This document shows, one piece after another, positions 23,211-30,973 of a stretch of DNA of 34,456 nucleotides. Below the pieces are notes generated by a model. That model ran no database searches. It saw only the letters and a list, made by a program, of their open reading frames with translations, and was not told the origin of the DNA. A program made the position numbers and the translations under genes. How positions within the stretch are numbered: position 1 is the first letter of the stretch; every line of letters begins with the position of its first letter. Source of the DNA: Viridibacillus sp050279675 (GTDB lineage Bacteria; Bacillota; Bacilli; Bacillales_A; Planococcaceae); the NCBI RefSeq assembly GCF_050279675.1, contig NZ_JBNNUK010000028.1:1-34456 (forward strand). Direction: 5' to 3'.

Positions 23211-23331
23211 TGGCCCGATTGCTGAACACAAATTAAACAACACTCTTAAACTAATCTGCCCCTTTAGTTGAATAAGAAAAAAGAGCCGTATGAACAGCTC
23301 ATAGATCTTCTACTAAAGCACCCGTTGATTT
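23211..23331 (-). repeat. Dispersed repeat copy with extended flank
   Basis: The palindrome starts at 23244 and is followed by AAAAAAGAGCCGT...CAGCTC and a second half palindrome ending near 23331. The 33 bases before it (GCCCGATTG...AAACAACACTCTT) match 29360-29393. It is about 160 bases beyond the M24 peptidase stop. I see nothing else in 23123-23490. Confidence 0.75.
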
Positions 23332-23490
23332 ATATACAAATTTAATATGGGTTATAGTTGAATGACAGCAATTATATGTCTCTTTTGTAATTTCTACTTG
23401 TACTTTAAAGGAATCGGCATAAAGGTTAGTGAATATCATTGATTTTATACTATAAGGAGAAAAATATTACTTGTATGCGACAATACCTAT

Positions 23491-25269
23491 TTATATTTCC
23501 CTAGTTTCTTCCCTTAGCCATCCTCTCTCTTCTTCATTTAAATAAGGAGCTAGCTTCGTATATACCTCTTGATGATAATTGTTTAACCATTGCTTTTCAC
23601 TCTCTGTTAACATCTCTTTATTGATACCGGCTAAATCAATTGGGCAATACGTAATTGTTTCAAACTTCATAAATTGACCAAACTCTGTTTTCTCGTCTTC
23701 AACTACTAACATCATATTTTCAATTCTAATTCCATATTTACCTTCAAGGTATATTCCCGGTTCATTCGTAATAATCATGCCTTTTTCTAATGTAACATTA
23801 TTATTATTATTCCTTATGCTTTGTGGTCCTTCATGAACATTCAAGAAAAAACCTACCCCATGTCCTGTCCCGCATTTATAGTCTAAACCATACTGCCATA
23901 TTGGTTGCCTTGCTAAAACATCTAAGTTAGAGCCTGTAGCTCCGTATAAATATTTTACTGAGCTTAATGCAATAAATCCTTTTAACACCAAAGTAAAATC
24001 TCTTTTTTGTTCATCGGTAAGTTTTCCTAAAACAATCGTTCGTGTAATATCTGTTGTTCCATCATAATACTGTCCGCCTGAATCAATTAAAAAAAGACCT
24101 TCATTCTTAAGAATAAATTGCGTTTCTTTATTGGCTTTATAATGCATCATCGCAGCATGTTCTCTATAACCTGCTATCGTATCAAAGCTAGGTCCAACAT
24201 ATCCTTCCTGCGCCCTTCTGAAATCTTCTAATCTTTCTTCTGCAGTAATCTCTGTAATTTCCTCTTTGTCTATAACGTTTTTTAGCCATTTTATAAATTT
24301 CACCATGGCTAAACCATCTTTTATTTCACACCACTTTACATTTTTTATCTCAACTTCATTTTTAATAGCTTTTAAATTTGTCGTGATATCAGGACTTTCA
24401 ATTTTCTTTGTAATACTGTTAATGGCATTATATAATCTGCTATTTGTTTTATTCGCATCTAAAATAATGGTATCTCCGCTTGAAAGATTTCCTAAGAAAG
24501 TTTGTATTTCATTATTCGCTTTTAACTCGATTCCTTCAGCCTCCAGTTCTAATTTAACCAAAGGGGAAACCTTGCAAGAATCAATAAATAAATAACATTT
24601 ATGTTCTGCTACGATTACATTAGCTATTACAACTGGATTATTAGCCACATCGGCCCCTCTTATATTCAAAAGCCATGCAATATCATCAAGGGAAGTTAAA
24701 ATATAATAATTTGCTCCTATATTCTTCATTTCTTCTCTTACTTCATTTAATTTTTCTACTTGTGATTTGCCTGCATATTTTACGTCATGAGTAAAAACTG
24801 GTCCTTTAGGAATCTCCGGTCTATCTTCCCACAGATCACCAATTAAATCTTGATTCATTTTTAATACGATTCTCTTTGCTTTTAGATCTTTTTCCATCTT
24901 TTTAACCATATTAATTGAAAAAACATTTCCATCAAAGCCCACAATGCTTCCTTCATTAAGAACATCTGCTAGCCATTCTGAATAAAATGGTACCCCTGGA
25001 TCCACCATTCTAAATAATCTGATTCCTGAGCCCTCAAGCTGCTTTTCTGCTTGAATATAGTATCTACCATCTGTCCATAACCCAGCATCCTCTAATGTAA
25101 TAACTACAGTACCTGCAGACCCTGTAAATCCTGATATCCATTGTCTACATTTCCAATGTTCTGCTACATATTCACTCTGATGTGCATCAAAACTGGGAAT
25201 TATATAAGCATCCATTTGATTTTCTTTCATTAGCTGTCTTAACTTTTCGACCCTATTCCTAATATTCAT
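23491..25269 (-). CDS. Aminopeptidase P family protein (three-domain Xaa-Pro aminopeptidase, M24B)
   Basis: The enzyme removes N-terminal residues preceding proline with a dinuclear metal site. The 592-residue protein has two creatinase-like N-terminal domains (DAYIIPSFDAHQSEYVAEHW; DDIAWLLNIRGADVANNPV) and a C-terminal pita-bread domain. Metal ligands are visible in LIDSGGQYYDGTTDITRTI, GTGHGVGFFLNVHEGPQ, NEPGIYLEGKYGIRIEN. ATG 25269 has GGAGG eight bases upstream; longer starts lack support. The start overlaps the end of the eutH remnant by 11 bases, so the gene once belonged to an operon with it and the XRE-cupin regulator. Confidence 0.93.
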   Translation of the reverse strand: MNIRNRVEKLRQLMKENQMDAYIIPSFDAHQSEYVAEHWKCRQWISGFTGSAGTVVITLEDAGLWTDGRYYIQAEKQLEGSGIRLFRMVDPGVPFYSEWLADVLNEGSIVGFDGNVFSINMVKKMEKDLKAKRIVLKMNQDLIGDLWEDRPEIPKGPVFTHDVKYAGKSQVEKLNEVREEMKNIGANYYILTSLDDIAWLLNIRGADVANNPVVIANVIVAEHKCYLFIDSCKVSPLVKLELEAEGIELKANNEIQTFLGNLSSGDTIILDANKTNSRLYNAINSITKKIESPDITTNLKAIKNEVEIKNVKWCEIKDGLAMVKFIKWLKNVIDKEEITEITAEERLEDFRRAQEGYVGPSFDTIAGYREHAAMMHYKANKETQFILKNEGLFLIDSGGQYYDGTTDITRTIVLGKLTDEQKRDFTLVLKGFIALSSVKYLYGATGSNLDVLARQPIWQYGLDYKCGTGHGVGFFLNVHEGPQSIRNNNNNVTLEKGMIITNEPGIYLEGKYGIRIENMMLVVEDEKTEFGQFMKFETITYCPIDLAGINKEMLTESEKQWLNNYHQEVYTKLAPYLNEEERGWLREETREI

Positions 25270-25540
25270 TACAAATACCTCCATTTTCCTTAAGACTAAA
25301 TTCTTTATTTTCACGATCATATAGCCATGCAGCTAGTACTATTTTAATTATTCCTGCTGTAAGCTTTGATATGATAATCGCTCCTAACATTTCTGGGGCT
25401 ACCCCTGACACAAATCCAAATTGACCTCCAAATACAAATGCTCCACTTACTCCAAAGGCAGTACATACCACTTTTCCTTTAGGATTCATTTCCTTAAATG
25501 TTCCAAATATCAACAGATTACTAGCCAAACTGTACTGTCT
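25259..25540 (-). pseudogene. eutH: C-terminal remnant of EutH-like ethanolamine permease
   Basis: About 90 codons encode SLASNLLIFGTFKEMNPKGK, then VSGAFVFGGQFGFVSGVAPE followed by IISKLTAGIIKIVLAAWLYD. These match the last two to three membrane helices of EutH-type ethanolamine transporters, which are normally about 360-400 residues. The frame is opened by a TAA just behind the stop of the XRE-cupin gene, and no start with a ribosome binding site is seen. The N-terminal three quarters of the gene are deleted, with the junction at about 25535-25545. The stop overlaps the start of the M24 peptidase gene. Confidence 0.75.
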
Positions 25541-25543
25541 TTA

Positions 25544-26125
25544 CTAATCAGCATCTGTAGTATAAAACCCACTATTGTAGATATAATTAGGCGTATTAAC
25601 AGCTATAAGCTTGACCTTTTTGTTCGTATAATTAGCCCAATTGTGGGCAATATTTGAGTCCATATGAACACTGTCACCAGGATATACTTCATGCCTCTTA
25701 TCATTTATGTAAACTGTTAATATACCCTCTAAAACATAAATGAACTCTTCTGCCTTATGCTTATAGGATAATATTTCTTCATCTTTCTTTTGAGGAAGAA
25801 TTTCTATAAGCCTTGGAAAAAGTTGTTTATTTTCTAGATTTGTACTTAAACTATACTTAATAAAACCACCTTCTACTGAATTCATTAATTCTTGTTCATA
25901 ACTTCTTAAGACCATATCTTTTCTTTTAAGTGGATAATCAAAAAAATGTGTTAAATGTACTTCCAAAATATCAGCTAGTTTTTCAAGTGAATCAACTGCT
26001 ATGGTAGTAAGCCCCCTTTCTAATTGAGACAGAAATCCAACAGATAGTTCACTTTTTTCACTTAACTCTTTCAAAGTAATTCCTTTTTCAGTCCTCAATT
26101 TCTTTATTTCCATTCCTATATTCAT
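25544..26125 (-). CDS. XRE-family transcriptional regulator with C-terminal cupin
   Basis: This 193-residue regulator has an N-terminal helix-turn-helix (IKKLRTEKGITLKELSEKSE, then SVGFLSQLERG) at residues 5-60 and a C-terminal cupin sensor (LEGILTVYINDKRHEVYPGD, then SVHMDSNIAHNWANYTNKKV). This layout is common in regulators of amine, amino acid and polyamine uptake or breakdown. ATG 26125 has GAGGTG a few bases upstream and gives the proper domain start; longer readings add AT-rich non-domain sequence. It heads the series regulator - eutH remnant - M24 peptidase on one strand and probably controls it. The effector is unknown. Confidence 0.88.
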   Translation of the reverse strand: MNIGMEIKKLRTEKGITLKELSEKSELSVGFLSQLERGLTTIAVDSLEKLADILEVHLTHFFDYPLKRKDMVLRSYEQELMNSVEGGFIKYSLSTNLENKQLFPRLIEILPQKKDEEILSYKHKAEEFIYVLEGILTVYINDKRHEVYPGDSVHMDSNIAHNWANYTNKKVKLIAVNTPNYIYNSGFYTTDAD

Positions 26126-26279
26126 CACTTCACCTCGAATTTTCATTATTTTGAATAATATAATATATATTTGAGTATCACGCAATATATTATGAAATAA
26201 TTTCATAAATATGAAAAATATTTCATTAACGTAATCATCAATTCTCTCAAGAACAGTCCGTAGAATTACACAATCCGGC

Positions 26280-26316
26280 AAAAAAAAAGACGCTTGATCT
26301 ATTAGATCTATGCGCC
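26280..26316 (-). terminator. Minus-strand terminator-like hairpin
   Basis: GGCGCATAGATCT-AAT-AGATCAAGCGTC on the minus strand with a tract of nine T residues. It would stop transcription before the XRE-cupin promoter. It differs in sequence from the dispersed repeat. Confidence 0.6.
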
Positions 26317-26332
26317 TAGATTATTAAATAAT

Positions 26333-26390
26333 AAAATACGAAAAAGAGCTACCTTATTGTGCCCTACTCAACTAAAGCGTAATAACTCGA
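26333..26390. repeat. Fragment of the dispersed repeat
   Basis: AAAAAGAGCTACC and CTCAACTAAAGCG match the hairpin and second palindrome of better copies, but pairing is lost. No gene is seen in 26391-26480. Confidence 0.4.
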
Positions 26391-26482
26391 AGGAGATTAA
26401 AGATACAGTCTGCCTACAATTTGATCAACCAACCTGTCGATTATTTAAATTCTACTAATAATTGTTTCAAAACTCGTATATT

Positions 26483-26579
26483 TTATTGAACTAACCTGCT
26501 CCGTTAGTTCAATAACGGAAAAAAGAGCTGCAAACGCAACTCAATGATCTTCAAGTAAAGCACCCGTTAGTTTAAGTAG
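26483..26579 (-). repeat. Best-preserved copy of the dispersed repeat (palindrome-hairpin-palindrome)
   Basis: TTGAACTAAC-CTGCTCC-GTTAGTTCAA is a perfect 10-bp-arm palindrome. GAGCTGC-AAAC-GCAACTC follows, giving on the minus strand a stem running into six T residues. A second palindrome CTTCAAGTAAAGCACCCGTTAGTTTAAG completes the unit. Confidence 0.85.
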
Positions 26580-26596
26580 AATACTTCCCAAATTTT

Positions 26597-26641
26597 CTTG
26601 TTGGATAAGAAAAAGCGACCTTCTTTGTTGAAGAATCGCAC
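26597..26641 (-). terminator. Repeat-related terminator after the 60-residue membrane protein gene
   Basis: GCGATTCTTC/GAAGGTCGC stem on the minus strand, then TTTTTC. TTGGATAAGAAAAA resembles the AATAAGAAAAA part of the dispersed repeat, so this is probably a diverged copy. Confidence 0.65.
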
Positions 26642-26656
26642 CCCGTACTTGAAATG

Positions 26657-26839
26657 TTATTTGTTTTTTTCTAAACCATTAACTAATCTAATTATCCAAT
26701 ACAATAGTATCCAAGGTAGAATAAATTTTGTAGCCCATTCTATTAAATTTGGTATCACATATGATGTGTTTATGCCGATAAAAGGAAGTATTAACCAAAG
26801 TGCAAACAAAACTATTATACAAATAATTAAATTTTTCAT
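26657..26839 (-). CDS. Small membrane protein
   Basis: This 60-residue protein is almost wholly hydrophobic, with segments about 3-22 and 36-53 (FALWLILPFIG; FILPWILLYWIIRLV) and a short charged tail. ATG 26839 is preceded by GGAGGGGGCATTTTAA, a strong ribosome binding site. It has its own terminator. Phage-shock or bacteriocin-immunity-like roles are conceivable for such proteins, but nothing here specifies one. Confidence 0.55.
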   Translation of the reverse strand: MKNLIICIIVLFALWLILPFIGINTSYVIPNLIEWATKFILPWILLYWIIRLVNGLEKNK

Positions 26840-26888
26840 TTAAAATGCCCCCTCCAAAACGATATTACCATAAAAAAACCATCCTTTA

Positions 26889-26925
26889 TCTTCAACTAAA
26901 CTGCCTGGTTAGTACAATTAGTTCA
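26889..26925. repeat. Partial dispersed repeat copy
   Basis: CTTCAACTAAACTGCCTGGTTAGTACAATTAGTT keeps both arms imperfectly. It is upstream of the 26657-26839 gene. I see no gene or clear promoter in the remaining part of 26840-27160. Confidence 0.6.
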
Positions 26926-27160
26926 ACAGCTTGTGTAGAACCAGATATAATAGAACCGCTAATTATAATGCTTCCAGGGGGCATTTCACAGTTCTGATAC
27001 GCTTACTTTCAAGTCACAAATATTAGAGAATTGCCCCTTAAACCAATTTATAAATGATATTTCCATATCCATCGAAATATTTATTAATTCATGAAAAATT
27101 AATTTATGTGTATACATTTGGAAATGCTCATTCGTTGTTTAAGTATAGGGAGGACAAAAG

Positions 27161-27652
27161 ATGAAAAAAGAAGACGTACTAGCCTCCTATCTTATCAATT
27201 TAGGAGAGGAAGTATTCCGCCTATTACTAGCGAAAGGAGCAAAAAAAGAGGATGCAGAAGATATTATCCAAAATACCTTTTACAAAGTTTATCTATTGTT
27301 GGATGACCTAACAGAAAGCAATTTACGTCCGTGGTTTTTTAGAGTATCACTTAATGAATATATTGACTTGAAAAGGAAAAAAGAGCAGCAAAACATTTAC
27401 TTAAGCGAGGAAATCTATTCAAAGCTACAATACATAAATTGCGAATATAATGCGGTTTTAAATAATGATGAGATTTTCTATTTATTAAAAGATGTCAAAA
27501 CAGAATATAAAGAAATTTTCCTTTTAAAGTATTACTATGATTTTTCATATGAAGAAATTGCTACTATTTTGGACATTCAAGTAGACAGCGTAAAGCAAAA
27601 ATTATATCGTGCACGTAAATCTATTCACTTAAAAATAGAAAGGAAATATTAA
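27161..27652 (+). CDS. ECF-type RNA polymerase sigma factor
   Basis: This 163-residue protein has region 2 (AKKEDAEDIIQNTFYKVYLL, core -10 recognition) at residues about 27-46 and region 4 (YDFSYEEIATILDIQVDSVK, QKLYRARK) near the C-terminus, without regions 1 and 3. That is the extracytoplasmic-function layout. GGGAGGAC lies seven bases upstream of ATG 27161. The stop TAA overlaps the ATG of the next gene (TAATG), which codes for a membrane regulator, so the pair forms a sigma/anti-sigma unit. No clear autoregulated ECF promoter could be picked by eye. Confidence 0.92.
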   Translation: MKKEDVLASYLINLGEEVFRLLLAKGAKKEDAEDIIQNTFYKVYLLLDDLTESNLRPWFFRVSLNEYIDLKRKKEQQNIYLSEEIYSKLQYINCEYNAVLNNDEIFYLLKDVKTEYKEIFLLKYYYDFSYEEIATILDIQVDSVKQKLYRARKSIHLKIERKY

Positions 27653-28563
27653 TGGATACTTCAATCAAAACTGCATTAAAAAAAGCTAGACGAAAACAAC
27701 TACTAAAAATCATCATTACTTCAATTATTGTCGTACTGATTCTAATATCAATCTTATATAAAACAGGCAACTACTTTGCAGCCAAAAGTTCTACACGACT
27801 TCACGATTCGCTTTTCTTACATAATGCAATTGCCGAGCCGAATATTCAAATCGACTCTCAAGTAACGGCTAATTCATCAATGTTTGGTGGAAATATTATT
27901 ACGAATCGTTCAAAAAATATTAATGGCTATGTAGTTCCTTGGAGCACACTTACAAGTTCGTATCATTGGCTTCGCGCGGATATTGACAACAATGAGTTAG
28001 TACCGGGCTTTTATTGGTCTGACACAGATTTCTATGAGTATGACAAACAAACAAAAAATAAAGTGGCGACATTTTATCATCCTTCTATTCAAGAATATTT
28101 TGATGGTACACCAAACGAATTAAGTAAAGTTTCACAAATGGAAAATTACGTAGCGGAAGTTGCTATTTCTTTCGATCAACCTTATACATTACAAGAAATA
28201 CAAGCGAAAATCCCTGATAATTTAAACATTGTATGGTTGTATATGACCTCCCAAATTGCAGATGAAAGTAAGGGACCAGCAGGGCTTCCTGTTTACGGAT
28301 TTGCACCATCTTCTTCACCAAAAGATGCATATACTGACTTTATTAATGATCTCAAAAAATTTGATGATAGTGGTAAGATGGAAACTATTCAAGAATTTTT
28401 AAATTTGAATAAAAATAAAAAATGGGATGAAGTAGGGATTCTAGGGGTAATGCTGACTGGCCAAACGCAAAATTTTAAAGCCTTAGAAAATCAAAGTTTT
28501 GTTCGTGGAGCTTCAGTAGGCGCCACTGCACAAATCGTTCCTTATATTAAACCAGAAAAATAA
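27652..28563 (+). CDS. Membrane-anchored sigma factor regulator (anti-sigma)
   Basis: The 303-residue protein has a basic cytoplasmic start (KTALKKARRKQLLK), one membrane helix at about residues 17-39, then a large extracytoplasmic domain. The layout fits the sigma-factor regulator N/C family found beside ECF sigma genes in Bacillus; the C-terminal half shows MENYVAEVAISFDQPYTLQE and VGILGVMLTGQTQNF. It would hold the sigma factor at the membrane until a signal is sensed outside. The cytoplasmic part is only about 16 residues, shorter than classical zinc anti-sigma domains. It overlaps the sigma gene by one base. Confidence 0.82.
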   Translation: MDTSIKTALKKARRKQLLKIIITSIIVVLILISILYKTGNYFAAKSSTRLHDSLFLHNAIAEPNIQIDSQVTANSSMFGGNIITNRSKNINGYVVPWSTLTSSYHWLRADIDNNELVPGFYWSDTDFYEYDKQTKNKVATFYHPSIQEYFDGTPNELSKVSQMENYVAEVAISFDQPYTLQEIQAKIPDNLNIVWLYMTSQIADESKGPAGLPVYGFAPSSSPKDAYTDFINDLKKFDDSGKMETIQEFLNLNKNKKWDEVGILGVMLTGQTQNFKALENQSFVRGASVGATAQIVPYIKPEK

Positions 28564-28682
28564 CGAATATAGATCAGAATTATATTCGGTCTCTCTTTAC
28601 TGTAATTGGCCGGTATCTATAGACCGAAATAATTAAAAGTCCCTACTTTGCAGTTATTTTTAAAAAGTAATTGTATTAAGAG

Positions 28683-28720
28683 AAAAGAGACAGTACCCAA
28701 ATAGGTACTGTCTCTTTTTA
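28683..28720 (+). terminator. Strong terminator after the sigma/regulator operon
   Basis: A 15-bp perfect stem (28683-28697 with 28704-28718) with a 6-base loop; A and T tracts allow action on both strands. Confidence 0.85.
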
Positions 28721-28769
28721 TAAGTGCTTACTCAAGAATCGCGTACTTATATGGAAAAACCGAGATTTA

Positions 28770-29300
28770 TTAACTAAATCTTATCCCATCAGCATCACAC
28801 CTTAATTTTAAAAAATATCTAATACACTCATGTTCAGTTTCAATAGATTCACTGAGTTTTTTTAATGTTCTTGTTCCTACTCGTCTATCTATTAAGGAAA
28901 GAACTTTTATAATAATGTCAGTAGATTTTATAGAAGTATCTATCGGGGAACTAAGATATTCTTCTACTGCATCAAAAAAGTCATACTACGCCAAGAGTCC
29001 CACATCTTTAATCAGTTCATGAGCTTGTATTCCCATTTCTAAGTTATGCGTATGATCATAAATATCGTATTCAACATTTTGCTCTTCTCTAATATCCCAT
29101 TCTTTTCTGATCATTTCTCTTTCAGCTATGATTGTACACATACTTAATACTTCTTTTTTATCAACTGTAATAACTGCTCTACCTAATTGATCATGGGCTT
29201 TTCGGTAGTTAATAATATAAAAATCGATTCGGTTTTTTAATGAATCACACGTAAAACTTTTTAATTATTTTTTTACTTTACTCCATTTTGGACTATACAT
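28770..29300 (-). pseudogene. Conserved hypothetical gene (SF0329-like) broken by two nonsense codons
   Basis: A single minus-strand frame runs from ATG 29300 (AAAGGGG seven bases upstream) to TAA 28770-28772, 176 codons, with stops only at codon 12 (TAA, 29265-29267) and codon 105 (TAG, 28986-28988). The translation starts MYSPKWSKVKK, continues LKSFTCDSLKNRIDFYIINY, RKAHDQLGRAVITVDKKEVL and ends LSLIDRRVGTRTLKKLSES, then ECIRYFLKLRCDADGIRFS. It resembles the SF0329-family proteins of unknown function. Both stops can be explained by C-to-T changes in Gln codons. The lack of any frameshift suggests recent inactivation. Confidence 0.75.
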
Positions 29301-29359
29301 TTTTAACCCCTTTATCTCATTCGACAGTATTTTTCGTTTTCCTGTTTATAAAAATTAAA

Positions 29360-29427
29360 TGGTCCGATTGTGTTGAACACAAGTTAAACAACATTCTTCA
29401 ACTAAACGTCCCCTTTAGTTGAAGAAT
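29360..29427. repeat. Dispersed palindrome with perfect 14-bp arms and extended flank
   Basis: ATTCTTCAACTAAA (29393-29406) is exactly inverted at 29414-29427 around CGTCCCC. The preceding 33 bases match those before the copy at 23244. There is no hairpin/T-tract part. It lies 18 bases past the stop of the 29446-29793 gene. Confidence 0.8.
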
Positions 29428-29445
29428 CACACAATAGCATTAGGT

Positions 29446-29793
29446 TCAAATTCCAAAATGGATAATATAATTCTTTACTTCTATTGCCTTTATTATTATT
29501 GAAGCCAGTTCTTGTAGTTCAACAGATTTTGCAAAGTACCTTGAAGATGTGACAACATCATAAAATAATGATAATGATTCAGGAGGAATAATTGTAATTC
29601 CAGAATATGCTAAACCATATTCTGGACGTTTGAATGAATGAAAGTATGTTTTCATGATAGATAACTGTTCCATTAAACAATTGATAATATCATCATCAAC
29701 AGAAATATAGTTGTATTCTTGTAGTTTATAATCAATGTAATTTTTTTGCTTGTCGAAATCATCAAGTATCCCAAACTCATGTACACAAGACAT
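29446..29793 (-). CDS. Conserved hypothetical protein, 115 residues
   Basis: ATG 29793 is preceded by GAGGGGGTGATAACT, a good ribosome binding site; a longer reading to 29820 is not needed. The protein starts MSCVHEFGILDDFDKQ and contains FKRPEYGLAYSGITIIPPES, then LSLFYDVVTSSRYF. It has no signal peptide or membrane segment. I recognise no functional domain. It lies between dispersed repeat copies, downstream of a broken gene on the same strand. Confidence 0.65.
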   Translation of the reverse strand: MSCVHEFGILDDFDKQKNYIDYKLQEYNYISVDDDIINCLMEQLSIMKTYFHSFKRPEYGLAYSGITIIPPESLSLFYDVVTSSRYFAKSVELQELASIIIKAIEVKNYIIHFGI

Positions 29794-29820
29794 AGTTATC
29801 ACCCCCTCATAATGAATCAT

Positions 29821-29850
29821 CTTATTGAACTAACCTGCCTCGTTAGTAAA
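29821..29850. repeat. Partial dispersed repeat copy
   Basis: CTTATTGAACTAACCTGCCT followed by CGTTAGTAAAAT: the left arm is intact and the right arm is broken after TTAGT. It lies just upstream of the 29446-29793 gene. Confidence 0.65.
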
Positions 29851-29997
29851 ATGCGACTGCTCTATTGAACAATCGGTTTATCCCACAAAATACGTAATAT
29901 GACTATTTATTTTGCAAAAGAAAAAATTGATTAGATTAATGTCACCCCTCATTTTTACTACTATACATATTATAGAGTTTAGAAAGGAGTGATTTTT

Positions 29998-30126
29998 ATG
30001 GAATCCGGTGGAGAATTTCGCGAAGAGCGTCGCGAACGAAACCCATTCGCTTTTATCATTGTACTGTTCATTCTTCTAATTATTGTCGGTTCTAGTTTCA
30101 TGCATCATAGATCGCACTGTTGTTAG
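29998..30126 (+). CDS. Small membrane protein of YjcZ/SscA-like type
   Basis: An ATG at 29998, with GAAAGGAG eight bases upstream, opens a 42-codon frame ending TAG at 30124-30126. The start is charged (REERRERNPF), then comes one membrane helix AFIIVLFILLIIVGSSF and a His/Cys tail (MHHRSHCC). FIIVLFILLIIVG closely resembles the core of the tiny YjcZ/SscA sporulation membrane proteins, though the charged N-terminus is unlike their Gly-rich one. A terminator at 30180 follows. A spore role is inferred only from the motif. Confidence 0.65.
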   Translation: MESGGEFREERRERNPFAFIIVLFILLIIVGSSFMHHRSHCC

Positions 30127-30179
30127 CTATGATAGTCAATAAATAATTGTAGCTAGGCACCTCCTTCTGATTTTTTGTT

Positions 30180-30213
30180 AAGGGTCACTTTCCGCCGAGT
30201 GGCCCTTTTTATA
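30180..30213 (+). terminator. Terminator after the 42-residue membrane protein gene
   Basis: AAGGGTCACT...AGTGGCCCTTTTT: stem of about 9 bp with one G-T mismatch-type pair and a T tract, 55 bases past the stop. The remaining part to 30345 holds nothing that I can support. Confidence 0.75.
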
Positions 30214-30345
30214 GTTACTTCCTCATATACCTATATAGTTCCCACCTCAATTCCTGCACATTTTCTTTTAGATGTTCATTCAATATAGTGATGAAATTTA
30301 AAATTCCACTTTGGTATATCTGTTTAAAATAACCTTCTACTCCTT

Positions 30346-30440
30346 CTTATTGAACTAAACTGCTCCGTTTGTTCAATAAGCAAAAGACCTGCTTATGCAA
30401 CTTAATAATCTTTAACTACAGCACTCCTTTGTTTAATAAG
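30346..30440 (-). repeat. Dispersed repeat copy, complete, downstream of the zinc-finger gene
   Basis: CTTATTGAACTAAAC-TGCTCCG-TTTGTTCAATAAG, then the AGACCTGC/GCAACTT hairpin with A tract, then a second palindrome ending TTTGTTTAATAAG. It ends about 30 bases beyond the 30470 stop. Confidence 0.8.
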
Positions 30441-30469
30441 AGAAAAACCTTATTTCACCATAAATATAT

Positions 30470-30769
30470 TCAGTATTTCGATTTGTACTTCGCAAAAAAA
30501 GGAAATAACAAAAACAAAAAAACACCATATAATATCATTATCGAAAAAGTATAAGAAATGGATAACGATAATTGAGGTGATATGATAAAGCCAAATAACC
30601 ACAATAGTAGAACTGATAACAAAGACAATATAATCCTTGAAAAGAATATTATCCTATGCTCCGTGCCACATTGGTTGCATTGAATAGGTCTGTATGCTAA
30701 AAAAAGAGATTTTATGATTTTACTCCATTTAAATTGAGTATTACATTTTTCACATTTCTGTAAACTCAT
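30470..30769 (-). CDS. Putative zinc-finger membrane protein (TIGR04104-like)
   Basis: The 99-residue protein has two CxxC pairs at the N-terminus (CEKCNTQFKW and PIQCNQCGTE) that form a zinc ribbon, followed by two membrane segments (FFSRIILSLLSVLLLWLFGF; SYTFSIMILYGVFLFLLFPF) and a basic tail. This matches the short family described as putative zinc-finger proteins in Bacillus. Its function is unknown. The start ATG 30769 has GGAGGAG upstream. A dispersed repeat lies at its 3' side. Confidence 0.7.
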   Translation of the reverse strand: MSLQKCEKCNTQFKWSKIIKSLFLAYRPIQCNQCGTEHRIIFFSRIILSLLSVLLLWLFGFIISPQLSLSISYTFSIMILYGVFLFLLFPFFAKYKSKY

Positions 30770-30852
30770 ATATTCATCTCCTCCTATGAAAGAATCATTA
30801 CAACTATCTTTTCAATTTCCATGTTTAAAGCGGGTTTAATATCCAATTTGTT

Positions 30853-30944
30853 TCTTCAACTAACTGCCCCTTTAGCTTAATAAGAAAACAGAGCTGCATA
30901 TGCAACTCAATGATCTTTAATTAACTCCCCCGTTAGTTCAATAA
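30853..30944 (-). repeat. Dispersed repeat copy, complete, downstream of the alpha/beta hydrolase gene
   Basis: CTTCAACTAACTGCCCCTTTAGCTTAATAAG, then GAGCTGC-ATAT-GCAACTC (minus-strand terminator), then TTTAATTAACTCCCCCGTTAGTTCAATAA. It ends about 30 bases past the hydrolase stop. Confidence 0.8.
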
Positions 30945-30973
30945 CTTTATTATTTTAAAGGGCTTTAAAGTTA

